From Gemmatimonadetes bacterium 2013_60CM_65_52 (GTDB lineage Bacteria > Gemmatimonadota > Gemmatimonadetes > Gemmatimonadales > Gemmatimonadaceae): a stretch of 64,000 nt of DNA. A program made the position numbers and the translations under genes. Below, piece by piece: positions 52,387 through 60,183 of the stretch. The notes under the pieces were generated by a model that saw only the letters and a list, made by a program, of their open reading frames with translations, was not told the DNA's origin and did not search any database. The number at the start of each line of letters is the position of its first letter. Positions within the stretch are counted from its first letter, which is position 1. The DNA is taken from the NCBI GenBank assembly GCA_002215645.1, contig NGFI01000005.1:364678-428677 (forward strand). The letters are read 5' to 3'.

Positions 52387-52532
52387 AGCCTAGCACCGAG
52401 GGAGTCAGTCGTCCAGCAAGCCATGCCGTCGTCAACGCAGGATGTGAACGCGCTCCCGGTGGAGGCGTTGCATGGCGCCGAGGTGTACTCCGCTGTGACC
52501 GCTCCGGAGCGAGTTAAAAGCGCTAATGATCG

Positions 52533-52569
52533 ATATCTTGACCACTATTGCGTATTAGGACCAAGATAT
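52533..52569. promoter_or_regulatory. Candidate HipB operator overlapping the hipB start
   Basis: ATATCTTG (52533-52540) and CAAGATAT (52562-52569) form a perfect 8-bp inverted repeat with a 21-base spacer. The right arm includes the first two bases of the hipB start codon, so binding would block both transcription and initiation. TTGACC at 52538-52543 may be the -35 box. Autoregulation by HipB is known for the family. Confidence 0.5.
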
Positions 52570-53011
52570 GTATCATAAACATATGCCTAGAACCACTCCT
52601 CTCCTGCCTGTGGCGGTTCGGCGAGGGCTGCGACAGCTCGGGACAGACATCCAACGTGCACGCCGACGTCGACGGCTCACGGCCGAAATGGTTGCGGAGC
52701 GCGCGAATATCGCCAGAGCAACGCTCCGACGTGTCGAGCGGGGCGATGCGTCCGTAGGACTTGGCGTGTACGCAACCGTCCTTTGGGTGCTTGGTCTGGG
52801 CGACCGCATCGAGCGGATCGCGGCATCGGAGACCGACGCCATTGGTCTGAGCCTGGAGGATGAGCGCCTGCCGCAGCGCATTTCCTCCGGCCGACGTTCA
52901 CGCCGTTCATCTCATGGAGCTGACGCCAAGTCGGAGTCTCCGGGCCACGAACCCCCCCCTCATGAACGTCATGTTCATGAGGATGAACGGGAGCATGAGG
53001 ACGGGACATGA
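52568..53011 (+). CDS. hipB: HipB-type antitoxin, XRE-family regulator
   Basis: A 147-residue protein with a Cro/C1-type helix-turn-helix (LGTDIQRARRRRRLTAEMVA, then ERANIARATLRRVERGD and VLWVLGLGDRIERI). It should neutralise HipA and repress the operon. The C-terminal 45 residues are an unusual His/Glu-rich low-complexity tail (HERHVHEDEREHEDGT) not typical of HipB. AGGA seven bases before the ATG at 52568 supports this start; an ATG five codons later is an alternative. The stop overlaps the hipA ATG (ATGA). Confidence 0.85.
   Translation: MYHKHMPRTTPLLPVAVRRGLRQLGTDIQRARRRRRLTAEMVAERANIARATLRRVERGDASVGLGVYATVLWVLGLGDRIERIAASETDAIGLSLEDERLPQRISSGRRSRRSSHGADAKSESPGHEPPPHERHVHEDEREHEDGT
52958..52982. 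repeat. Perfect 10-bp inverted repeat at the hipB-hipA junction
   Basis: CCTCATGAAC and GTTCATGAGG flank a GTCAT spacer, inside the last codons of hipB and 25 bases before the hipA start. Several overlapping ATG triplets lie in it. It may form an mRNA hairpin that tunes HipA translation. Confidence 0.7.
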
Positions 53012-54276
53012 GCGAGCCCGCCGCCCATGTCTACATCGATCTCGCGGGTAAGGCACGCATCGTCGGCCGACTCTGGGCGCACCGGGATCGCGCGGGCGAG
53101 CGAGCTTCGTTCGAGTTCGATGCAGGCTGGCTCGCTGACCCTCTGCACTATGCCCTTGGGCCAGCGGTGCCCGCGGCGGCCGGCGCATTTCATACGGCAC
53201 AGGGGCGCGCGCTCTTTGGAGCACTGGGTGATTCCGCGCCTGACCGCTGGGGACGGAGACTCATCACGCGCAACGAAGCACGCCGGGCCCGGGCCGAGGG
53301 AAAAACGCCCCGCGCACCTCGGGAGATCGACTTCCTGCTTGGTGTGACTGATTTCGTTCGCCAGGGCGCCCTCCGTTTCCGCGCGACTCCGAATGGTTCC
53401 TTCATCGCAGCAGATGACGACGCGCATGTACCACCCTTGGTCGACCTACCCGTACTTCTGAGCGCGGCCAACGCGCTCGCCGATGATTCCGATTCAGACG
53501 AGGTAGACAACGCTGTACGTCTCCTCCTGGCTCCTGGATCGTCATTGGGAGGCGCGCGCCCAAAGGCGTCGGTTCGTGACCGCGACGGTGCACTCGCGAT
53601 TGCAAAATTCCCTGAGCGCTCTGACGATGTCGACGTAATCCGCTGGGAGCGTGTAATGCTGGCGCTCGCGGCCGACGCAGGCATCGGGGTGTGCGACGCG
53701 CGATTGGAGCATGCGGGGGAATCGGTGGTCCTTCTGGTCCGCCGTTTCGACCGCAGGGGAGTTGAGCGCGTGCCTTTCCTCTCGGCTATGAGCCTGCTCG
53801 ATGCCGCGGATGGCGAGCCCCATAGCTACGTCGAAATATTCGACGCGCTGCGACAGATCGGGAGTCAGGCTGCGACGGATGGGCCGCAGCTTTGGCGGCG
53901 CCTCACCTTCAACATCCTCGCGTCGAATTTCGACGATCACCTTCGGAACCACGCCATAATGTATGACGGCGCGGGTTGGCGGCTAACACCGGCTTACGAT
54001 CTCAACCCGGTCCCAGCGCACATCAAGCCCCGGGAGCTGACGACGGCAATCAACATTGACGGGGATCCGACGGCCTCGATCGACTTCGCCATAGAGGCAG
54101 CTCCGGAATTTCTCCTCAAGAAGGAGGACGCCCGACGAATTGCGGGCGACATGGCTCGTGTCGTCGCGACATGGCGAAACGTCGCCAGACAATTCGACAT
54201 TCGCGTCGGAGAGATCGATCGAATGGCCACCGCGTTCGAACATGAGGACGCGGCCCGCGCACAACGCTGGAGATGA
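53008..54276 (+). CDS. hipA: HipA-family Ser/Thr kinase toxin
   Basis: A 422-residue HipA kinase, the toxin of a type II module; HipA of E. coli phosphorylates glutamyl-tRNA synthetase and causes persistence. The N-terminal HipA_N domain contains FHTAQGRALFGALGDSAPDRWGRR. The phosphate-binding loop is GSSLGGARPKA (about 177-187), the catalytic loop NFDDHLRNHA is in the expected HipA form, and YDLNPVP supplies the metal-binding Asp. All appear intact, so it is probably active. It overlaps hipB by ATGA. The substrate in this organism is unknown. Confidence 0.92.
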   Translation: MSEPAAHVYIDLAGKARIVGRLWAHRDRAGERASFEFDAGWLADPLHYALGPAVPAAAGAFHTAQGRALFGALGDSAPDRWGRRLITRNEARRARAEGKTPRAPREIDFLLGVTDFVRQGALRFRATPNGSFIAADDDAHVPPLVDLPVLLSAANALADDSDSDEVDNAVRLLLAPGSSLGGARPKASVRDRDGALAIAKFPERSDDVDVIRWERVMLALAADAGIGVCDARLEHAGESVVLLVRRFDRRGVERVPFLSAMSLLDAADGEPHSYVEIFDALRQIGSQAATDGPQLWRRLTFNILASNFDDHLRNHAIMYDGAGWRLTPAYDLNPVPAHIKPRELTTAINIDGDPTASIDFAIEAAPEFLLKKEDARRIAGDMARVVATWRNVARQFDIRVGEIDRMATAFEHEDAARAQRWR

Positions 54277-54292
54277 GCGCGGCGGAATCTCA

Positions 54293-55537
54293 TCACGACG
54301 CCTTCGTCGGATATCGAGTCGAGACGATCGCTGCGGCGGCGAGATCGCCCGTGACGTTCAGGACCGTGGCGAACGTATCGGGAATGGCGTCGACAGCGAT
54401 GAGTATGCCGATCCCCTCCAGGGGCAACCCGATCACAGAAAAGAGCGGCGCAAGCATGATGAACGCGCCGCGCGGAATGCCAGGCACGCCAAACGTCAGG
54501 AAGACCGAGGCCAAGGCGATGATGAGCAATTCTCGAGGGCCGAGCGGAACGCCGTAGAACGCGGCGACGAACAGCGCGCCGGTCATCCATGAAACGGGGG
54601 CCGCGACCTTGAAGGTGGACACGGCAAGCGGAAGCACGAAACCGGTCACCGGCTTCGGGAGGTCGAGACCGACGTCGGCGCTCTCGACCAGTGCGGGAAG
54701 GGACGCGATGGACGAGCTCGAGCTGAACGCGATCAACTGGGCCGGCAGCGCGGCGCGCGCAAATCGACCAAGGGGAGCGCCACCAACGAGGGCCACGATG
54801 AGATACAGTAGAAGGATCGCGAGGATGCAACCGAACGAATAGGCGACGATGTAGAAGCCGATCACGCCGGCGATGCCGGATCCCGCGCGGGCAGCAAGGG
54901 GAAGCACAAGCGCAAAGACACCAATGGGTGCGAGGAGAATGATCCAGCGCACCATGAGAAGCATCGCGTCGCTCACGGCGCGGAAGAAGCCGAGGAGCGT
55001 GGATCGCGCATGTTCGTCGCTCCGTGCGATGGCGATCGCGAACAGCAAGGTAAAGAGAATCAGTTGCAGCATCGCACCGTTGGCCGCGGCGGCGATGGGA
55101 TTGGTCGGAATGAGCGACGTCAGCCACGCACCGACGGTCTGTGCCTGGCCCGGTGCGGATAGTTGGCTCGCCGCCTCCACGGCACCGGCGGGAAGGGCGG
55201 GTCGCGCGCCGCTCGTTGCGGGGGACAGCTGGAACAACAGTCGTAGCAGTGGAACGGCAACCATGGCAAGCGTCGCGCTCAATGCGACGAACACGAGCAG
55301 AGTGAGTCCGCCCAGCCGGCCGACGGTTTTCACGTCGCTCGCGGACGCCACGCCAGTGATCAGCAGTGAGACGACGAGCGGAATGACGGTCATCCGGATC
55401 GCGTTCACCCAGATCGTTCCGATCGGCGCGAGGGCGTCGGCGGCGGACAGGAGTGGCGCGCTGCCGCTGGCGCCGATGATCACGCCGGCGACAACCGCGA
55501 CGCCGAGCGAGACGAGGACGCGAGTGCTCTCTTTCAT
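54293..55537 (-). CDS. Dicarboxylate/amino acid:cation symporter (DAACS/GltP-like)
   Basis: A 414-residue inner-membrane symporter. The hairpin-loop serine motif appears as AFSSSSSIASLPALVES, followed by the TM7 region LPLAVSTFKVAAPVSW and the second hairpin SVFLTFGVPGIPRGAFIM. The final helix has IAVDAIPDTFATVLNVTGDL, the substrate-binding segment. This glutamate-transporter-like fold takes up C4-dicarboxylates, glutamate or aspartate with Na+ or H+. The usual Arg of TM8 (DRFLDMxRT) is not present (DAIPDTFAT), so the specificity may differ. Start ATG gives a proper first helix. The neighbouring SDR gene lies 22 bases upstream. Confidence 0.88.
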   Translation of the reverse strand: MKESTRVLVSLGVAVVAGVIIGASGSAPLLSAADALAPIGTIWVNAIRMTVIPLVVSLLITGVASASDVKTVGRLGGLTLLVFVALSATLAMVAVPLLRLLFQLSPATSGARPALPAGAVEAASQLSAPGQAQTVGAWLTSLIPTNPIAAAANGAMLQLILFTLLFAIAIARSDEHARSTLLGFFRAVSDAMLLMVRWIILLAPIGVFALVLPLAARAGSGIAGVIGFYIVAYSFGCILAILLLYLIVALVGGAPLGRFARAALPAQLIAFSSSSSIASLPALVESADVGLDLPKPVTGFVLPLAVSTFKVAAPVSWMTGALFVAAFYGVPLGPRELLIIALASVFLTFGVPGIPRGAFIMLAPLFSVIGLPLEGIGILIAVDAIPDTFATVLNVTGDLAAAAIVSTRYPTKAS

Positions 55538-55559
55538 GAATGTGCTCTCTGGTGGATCG

Positions 55560-56312
55560 TCACAGCATCAGATCGCCGCCGTTGATGTCGAGCGATGTCC
55601 CCGTGAGATAGCCGGCCTGCTCGGACGCCGCGAAGCAGATGAGATCCGCAACCTCCAGCGCCGTACCGAGCCGTGGTACCGGATAGCTGGCGGCAAGACG
55701 CTCGAGCAGCTCGGACGACGCATTCTCGTGCGTCAACTCGGTGTCGATCATACCCGGACAGACCGCGTTTACCGTAATGCCGAATTTGCCGAGCTCCTTG
55801 GCGGAGGCGCGGGTGAGTCCGAGCAGCCCCGCCTTGGACGCCGTGTAGTGCGCGCCGCCCAACGTGCTGACCATGCGGCCGGCCGAGGACGAGATGTTGA
55901 TGATGCGTCCGTATCCCTGCGCCCGCATGGTAGGCAGCACGGCCTTCGTGAGCAGGAACGGCGCCGTCATGTTCACCTCGAGGGCGAGACGCCATTCGTC
56001 GGCGCCGAGCTCGGGGAAACGCGTTGATTGCGCGTGCGCGGCATTGTTCACGAGGATGTCCACTCGGCCGAAGCGCTCGAGGGTTCGCTCCACGATCTGC
56101 TCTGGAATGCCCTCGCCGATAACGTCGCCGGGAACGGCGAGCGCGCGATCGCCGAGGGTGGCGGCGACCTCTTCCGCCCGCGCGGCGTCGCGGACGTTGA
56201 CGGCGACGGACGCCCCGCGCTCGTGGAGTCGTGCCGCCGTCGCGCGACCCAGGCCGCGCGCAGCGCCGGTCACGATCGCGACTCGACCCGAGAAATCAGC
56301 AAGTGGCGGCAT
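55560..56312 (-). CDS. SDR oxidoreductase (FabG-like)
   Basis: A 250-residue classical SDR with NADP-type features. Cofactor loop TGAARGLG, VNNAA in strand 4, and catalytic SSSAGRMV with YTASK; LDINGGDLML ends the protein. The sequence resembles 3-oxoacyl-ACP reductases and sugar dehydrogenases; no lipid-synthesis neighbour is present, so a catabolic dehydrogenase is as likely. It is transcribed with the dicarboxylate symporter. Start ATG at 56310-56312. Confidence 0.83.
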   Translation of the reverse strand: MPPLADFSGRVAIVTGAARGLGRATAARLHERGASVAVNVRDAARAEEVAATLGDRALAVPGDVIGEGIPEQIVERTLERFGRVDILVNNAAHAQSTRFPELGADEWRLALEVNMTAPFLLTKAVLPTMRAQGYGRIINISSSAGRMVSTLGGAHYTASKAGLLGLTRASAKELGKFGITVNAVCPGMIDTELTHENASSELLERLAASYPVPRLGTALEVADLICFAASEQAGYLTGTSLDINGGDLML

Positions 56313-56459
56313 GAGGTGACAGTGCTCAACGGGAAAAGGACGGGCGAATATGAAGCCCGTTGGCTGACGCCGTCACCCCGGGGTGCGAGCGCTCTGACGT
56401 CTCGGGGCTATCTCGTCACCGCGACACTGGGAAGGGCCTAGAATGCCTTCCTTGGCGCC

Positions 56460-56491
56460 AAAAAAAATGCGCACCGCCAAGGGCGATGCGC
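56460..56491 (-). terminator. Intrinsic terminator of the Met tRNA operon
   Basis: On the minus strand a 10-bp stem (GCGCATCGCC with GGCGGTGCGC, one G-T pair, loop CTT) is followed by eight T residues. It starts 22 bases after the elongator tRNA gene and is the clearest rho-independent terminator in the window. Confidence 0.9.
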
Positions 56492-56512
56492 TTCATTCGT
56501 TTGTCCCAGATA

Positions 56513-56586
56513 TAGCAGGGGCGGGACTCGAACCCGCGACCCCGGCATTATGAGTGCCGTGCTCTAACCACCTGAGCTACCCTGCC
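56513..56586 (-). tRNA. tRNA-Met (CAT), elongator
   Basis: A 74-base cloverleaf: acceptor GGCAGGG, D-arm GCTCAGGTGGTTAGAGC, anticodon stem CGGCA/TGCCG with loop CTCATAA (anticodon CAT), and T-arm GCGGGTTCGAGTCCCGC. CCA is not encoded. The last acceptor pair is G1-U72 rather than G1-C72. The GGGGTC variable region fits elongator Met; the CAT anticodon could also be a tRNA-Ile2 precursor, which is less likely from the stem sequences. Confidence 0.9.
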
Positions 56587-56650
56587 AACATCACAAAGCT
56601 GATGCATCAAACGCACCGGCCGGCCCTCGCGGACCGGCCGATGTGTTCAA

Positions 56651-56724
<74 letters not shown>

Positions 56725-56773
56725 ATAGAACTTCAATAGTAGTGGCGACGTACCGAAAGTCAACGCGCCAGGT

Positions 56774-57190
56774 TCACGAGGGGTGGGTCAGTTTCGGTGC
56801 CCGCGACGCGCGTCGCGCCCACACGTTCCACAAGGTCGCAAGCACGAGCGCGATGGCCCCGCCGTAGATCATGGTCATCGCGGGCGGTCCATGCACGATG
56901 ATGACTCCGCAGGCAAGCGACAGGGCGCCAACGACGCCGAGTGTCAGCGGACCTGCCTGCCTATGCAACCGGAACCCTTGCCAAAAGCCCCAGAGCGCGA
57001 CCGCCAGCGACAGGAGCATGAGGGGCCACAGGATTGCATCCCTGCGTAGAAAGCCAAGTCCCAGCGCCGCAAGGGCACCGACAATGACGGGCGTCCCGGC
57101 GCAGCAGAGCGCCGCGACAATGGCGCCCATGACTCCAGCGCCGTCCGCAGCGCTCACGACACGCCCTCCTGGCGAATCGCCGGAGGCCAT
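56774..57190 (-). CDS. MerT/MerC-like heavy-metal membrane protein
   Basis: A 138-residue membrane protein with four hydrophobic helices. The first carries adjacent cysteines (AALCCAGTPVIVGALAALGLG), the arrangement seen in mercury importers of the MerT/MerF/MerC type; a further Cys is in LSLACGVIIVHG. Its role would be metal uptake or sequestration, but no merA or merR gene is seen. Start ATG at 57188-57190, one base after the stop of the GDCCVxC gene, strongly suggesting cotranscription. The ribosome-binding site is weak. Confidence 0.65.
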   Translation of the reverse strand: MASGDSPGGRVVSAADGAGVMGAIVAALCCAGTPVIVGALAALGLGFLRRDAILWPLMLLSLAVALWGFWQGFRLHRQAGPLTLGVVGALSLACGVIIVHGPPAMTMIYGGAIALVLATLWNVWARRASRAPKLTHPS

Positions 57191-57191
57191 T

Positions 57192-57407
57192 TCAGCGCGT
57201 GCCGTCGCAGCAGTCAGCCTTGTCTGCCTGCATCGGTGGACACGGGACCGATCCGTAGGAACAGAAGACGCAACAATCGCCTGACTTCGGCCTGAGCACG
57301 GCGTGGCAACCGCCGCACTCGTGAAAAAATTGGCACGCGTCGGTGGGCATCTCCAACCGTTCGGCATGTCCGCAGGTCGGGCACGTCAAGACTGAGAAGA
57401 GCTCCAT
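57192..57407 (-). CDS. GDCCVxC-domain small cysteine-rich protein
   Basis: A 71-residue cytoplasmic protein with eleven cysteines. It begins with a zinc-ribbon-like CPTCGHAE, then FHECGGCHAVLRPK and the family signature GDCCVFCSYGSVPCPP, ending in DCCDGTR. I recognise it as the GDCCVxC family, some members of which carry selenocysteine in the signature; here the residue is Cys. It is often found next to mercury or other heavy-metal genes and probably binds or transfers a thiophilic metal. Start ATG precedes a short AGAG ribosome-binding site. Confidence 0.8.
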   Translation of the reverse strand: MELFSVLTCPTCGHAERLEMPTDACQFFHECGGCHAVLRPKSGDCCVFCSYGSVPCPPMQADKADCCDGTR

Positions 57408-57585
57408 ATCTCTTCAATCTACCGACCGCGTCTGCGGTCGCCCAAATCACGGGTCACGCCAGGGCTCGGTGATACGGGCCCACGACCCGCCCTCGCGGCA
57501 GCTATCGCCAAGCGCCGCACGCGAATACATATTCGCCACTCAGGCGTGCAAAGTCGCACGCATCGAGCAACAGTCAGGAGGCAAC

Positions 57586-59265
57586 GTGCAGTCTGCGACC
57601 TACGATGCGATCGTAGTGGGCTCCGGCATCTCCGGCGGCTGGGCCGCGAAGGAGCTCACGGAAAAAGGACTCAAGGTCCTCCTCCTCGAGCGCGGCCGCA
57701 ACGTCGAGCATATAAAGGATTACGTCAACGCCACCAAGGCGCCCTGGGAGTACCTCCATCGCGGCGGCCGCACGAAGGCGATGGAAGAGGAGTACCAGGT
57801 CCTCAAGCGCGACTACCCGCTCAACGAAAAGAACCTCGCGTTCTGGGTGAACGACAAGGAGTCACCGTACGTCGAGGTCAAGCGCTTCGATTGGTATCGC
57901 GGCTACCAGGTGGGCGGACGCTCGCTGATGTGGGGACGCCAGAGCTACCGCTGGGGCGATCTCGATTTCGAGGCGAACGCAAAGGAGGGCATCGCGATCG
58001 ACTGGCCCATCCGCTACGCGGAACTGGCGCCGTGGTACGATCACGTGGAGCGCCACGCGGGCATCTCGGGTTCGCGCGAAGGGCTGCCACAGCTCCCCGA
58101 CGGACAGTTCCAACCGGCCATGCCGCTCAACTGCGGCGAGGAGCTGGTTGCGGGCAAGATCGCAAAAGCGTTCGGGGGACGAAGACATCTCATTCCGGGA
58201 CGCACGGCCAACGCGACGAAGCAGCTCGAAGGCCGCAACGCCTGCCAGTACCGCAACGCATGCTGGCTCGGCTGCCCATACGGCGCGTACTTCAGCACGC
58301 AGTCATCCACGCTTCCCGCCGCGGCGAAGACGGGGCGGTTGACGCTCAAGCCATGGTCGATCGTCACCGAAGTGCTGTACGATCGCGACCGGAAGCGTGC
58401 GACGGGCGTCCGCGTTCACGATGCGATCTCCGAGCAGACGACCGACTACTCGGCGAAAGTCGTCTTCCTCTGCGCCTCCACGCTCAACACGACGTGGCTG
58501 CTCATGCGCTCGGCCACCGACGTCTGGCCCGGTGGACTCGGCAGCAGCTCCGGTGAGCTCGGCCACAACCTGATGGACCACCACTTCCGCTGTGGCGCAG
58601 AAGGCACGCTCGAAGGACTCGACGACAAGTACTATTACGGGCGTCGTCCCACAGGCTTTTACATTCCGCGCTATCGAAACCTCTTCGGCGACAAGCGCGA
58701 GTATCTGCGCGGATTCGGTTACCAGGGCAGCGCAGGGCGCGACGGCTGGTCACGCGCTGTAAAAGAACTCGGCGTCGGCGGTGGTTTCAAGGACGCGATG
58801 ACGATGCCCGGCAAGTGGACGGTCGGCGCCACCGCGTTCGGCGAGATGTTGCCGAATCACGCTAACACGGTGTCGCTCGACGGCACTAAGAAGGACAAGT
58901 GGGGGCTGCCGGTATTGCGGATCGATTGCGCCACGGGAGAGAACGAGCGCAAGATGCGCAAGGACATGATCATCGACATGGCGGAGATGCTCGAGCAGTC
59001 AGGCGTGACGAAGGTCAAGACCTACGACAACGAGTACTTCCCCGGCATGGGCATCCACGAGATGGGGACGGCGCGCATGGGACGCGATCCGAAGACGTCG
59101 GTGCTCAACTCGCATAACCAGGTCTGGGATGCGCCGAACGTCTTCGTCACGGACGGTTCGGGCATGGTGTCCTCGGCCTGCCAGAATCCGTCGCTCACGT
59201 ACATGGCGCTGACGGCGCGCGCCGCGGATTTCGCGGTGAACGAGATCAATCGTCGCAATCTCTGA
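57586..59265 (+). CDS. GMC-family FAD sugar dehydrogenase with likely Fe-S cluster
   Basis: A 559-residue glucose-methanol-choline oxidoreductase. The FAD-binding loop is VGSGISGGWAAKEL; the C-terminal catalytic region has MGIHEMGTARMG, then NSHNQVWDAPNVFVTDG and CQNPSLTYMAL. Cysteines in CQYRNACWLGCPYGA (C-x5-C-x3-C) resemble the [3Fe-4S] ligands of FAD-glucose dehydrogenase. Together with the subunit-3 protein downstream it should oxidise a sugar hydroxyl in the periplasm; relatives include gluconate 2-dehydrogenase and glucoside 3-dehydrogenase. Start chosen at GTG 57586, four bases after AGGAGG. It has no Tat signal of its own, so it is probably exported by hitchhiking on the partner. Confidence 0.9.
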   Translation: MQSATYDAIVVGSGISGGWAAKELTEKGLKVLLLERGRNVEHIKDYVNATKAPWEYLHRGGRTKAMEEEYQVLKRDYPLNEKNLAFWVNDKESPYVEVKRFDWYRGYQVGGRSLMWGRQSYRWGDLDFEANAKEGIAIDWPIRYAELAPWYDHVERHAGISGSREGLPQLPDGQFQPAMPLNCGEELVAGKIAKAFGGRRHLIPGRTANATKQLEGRNACQYRNACWLGCPYGAYFSTQSSTLPAAAKTGRLTLKPWSIVTEVLYDRDRKRATGVRVHDAISEQTTDYSAKVVFLCASTLNTTWLLMRSATDVWPGGLGSSSGELGHNLMDHHFRCGAEGTLEGLDDKYYYGRRPTGFYIPRYRNLFGDKREYLRGFGYQGSAGRDGWSRAVKELGVGGGFKDAMTMPGKWTVGATAFGEMLPNHANTVSLDGTKKDKWGLPVLRIDCATGENERKMRKDMIIDMAEMLEQSGVTKVKTYDNEYFPGMGIHEMGTARMGRDPKTSVLNSHNQVWDAPNVFVTDGSGMVSSACQNPSLTYMALTARAADFAVNEINRRNL

Positions 59266-59282
59266 CCTCGAGGCAAAACGGG

Positions 59283-60026
59283 ATGTCGTCCACACCCACG
59301 TTGATCGACCGCCGTGAAGCGATTCGCCGAGTGAGCGCGATGCTGGGAGGTGTTGCGTTCGTCGGCGGAACGTCGCTGCTGACCGCTTGCGAGAAATCGA
59401 ACGTTCAGGTCGAGACGCTGCCCGCAAAATTCAGCGTGGGCGACGTCGCATACCTCGACGAGATCGCGGAGACCATCCTTCCGGCGACGAAAACGCCAGG
59501 CGCCAAGGCCGCGAAGACGGGCGCATTCATGGCGCTGATGGTGACCGAGAGCTACAGCGCGGCGGAACAGCGGGTCTTCCGCGACGGAATGAAGAAGATT
59601 GACGAGGCGAGCAGGAAGGCGAACGGCGTGGCGTTCATGCAGGCGACGCCGGAGCAACGGCTTCGCGTGCTCGGTGCGTTCGATCGTCAGCAGAAGCGCG
59701 CCATGGATCGCCGAGAGGCGGCGGACCGCACGAAGAAGGGGCTGGCTCCGATTCCGGTGGACGAAGTCGCCGGGAATGCTGCTGACGCGTTTCTCCCGGA
59801 CGAGCGCAAGGAGAACGTCGCCGGCACGGAGGCGAGCGGCGCCGCGGCGATCACGAAGGATACGCCTCCGCACTTCTTCCGCATGATGAAGGAGCTGGCG
59901 CTGCTGGGGTACTTCACGTCGGAGGTCGGCTGCACGCAGGCGCTGCGCTACGTAGAGTCGCCGGGCCGGTTCGAGCCGTGCCTGCCGTATACGCCGGGTC
60001 AGCCGGCGTGGGCACCGCACGCGTGA
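59283..60026 (+). CDS. Gluconate 2-dehydrogenase subunit 3 family protein
   Basis: A 247-residue small subunit (Gluconate_2-dh3 family). The N-terminus carries a twin-arginine signal (DRREAIRRVSAMLGG) ending in Cys (SLLTAC), consistent with a Tat-exported, possibly lipidated protein. YLDEIAETILPATKTPGAKAA is the family motif and HFFRMMKELALLGYFTSEVGC lies in the C-terminal part. It serves as maturation and export chaperone-subunit for the GMC enzyme 17 bases upstream. No cytochrome c subunit gene follows, so the electron acceptor must be encoded elsewhere. Confidence 0.9.
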   Translation: MSSTPTLIDRREAIRRVSAMLGGVAFVGGTSLLTACEKSNVQVETLPAKFSVGDVAYLDEIAETILPATKTPGAKAAKTGAFMALMVTESYSAAEQRVFRDGMKKIDEASRKANGVAFMQATPEQRLRVLGAFDRQQKRAMDRREAADRTKKGLAPIPVDEVAGNAADAFLPDERKENVAGTEASGAAAITKDTPPHFFRMMKELALLGYFTSEVGCTQALRYVESPGRFEPCLPYTPGQPAWAPHA

Positions 60027-60096
60027 GGCAGTAGGTCGGTAGGTCGGGAACCGCCGTCACTGACGTACCAGCCTACTGACGAGGGAGCCAAGTCTC

Positions 60097-60124
60097 TTGA
60101 CGCCAAGCAGTTCGGCTCTATAAA
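60097..60124 (+). promoter_or_regulatory. Sigma70-type promoter of the porin/flavin operon
   Basis: TTGACG (60097-60102) and TATAAA (60119-60124) with 16-base spacing, 60 bases before the porin ATG. The hexamers and spacing closely match the SusC-operon promoter at 4580. Confidence 0.65.
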
Positions 60125-60183
60125 CTGCCCATCGCGTCAATCCAGACAAAATTACTCCCCTTTAAGGATCCACCCCCAGCGTA

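Noticed and set aside
53994-55127. Open frame of 377 codons on the minus strand overlapping hipA and the symporter
   Set aside because: The translation is Arg-rich and without motifs, and it conflicts with two well-supported genes.
60028-60078. Inverted CAGTAGG/CCTACTG pair and GGTCGGTA tandem tract as terminator or operator
   Set aside because: The arms are only 7 bp with a 36-base loop and no T-tract; likely slippage sequence like the tract at 3222.
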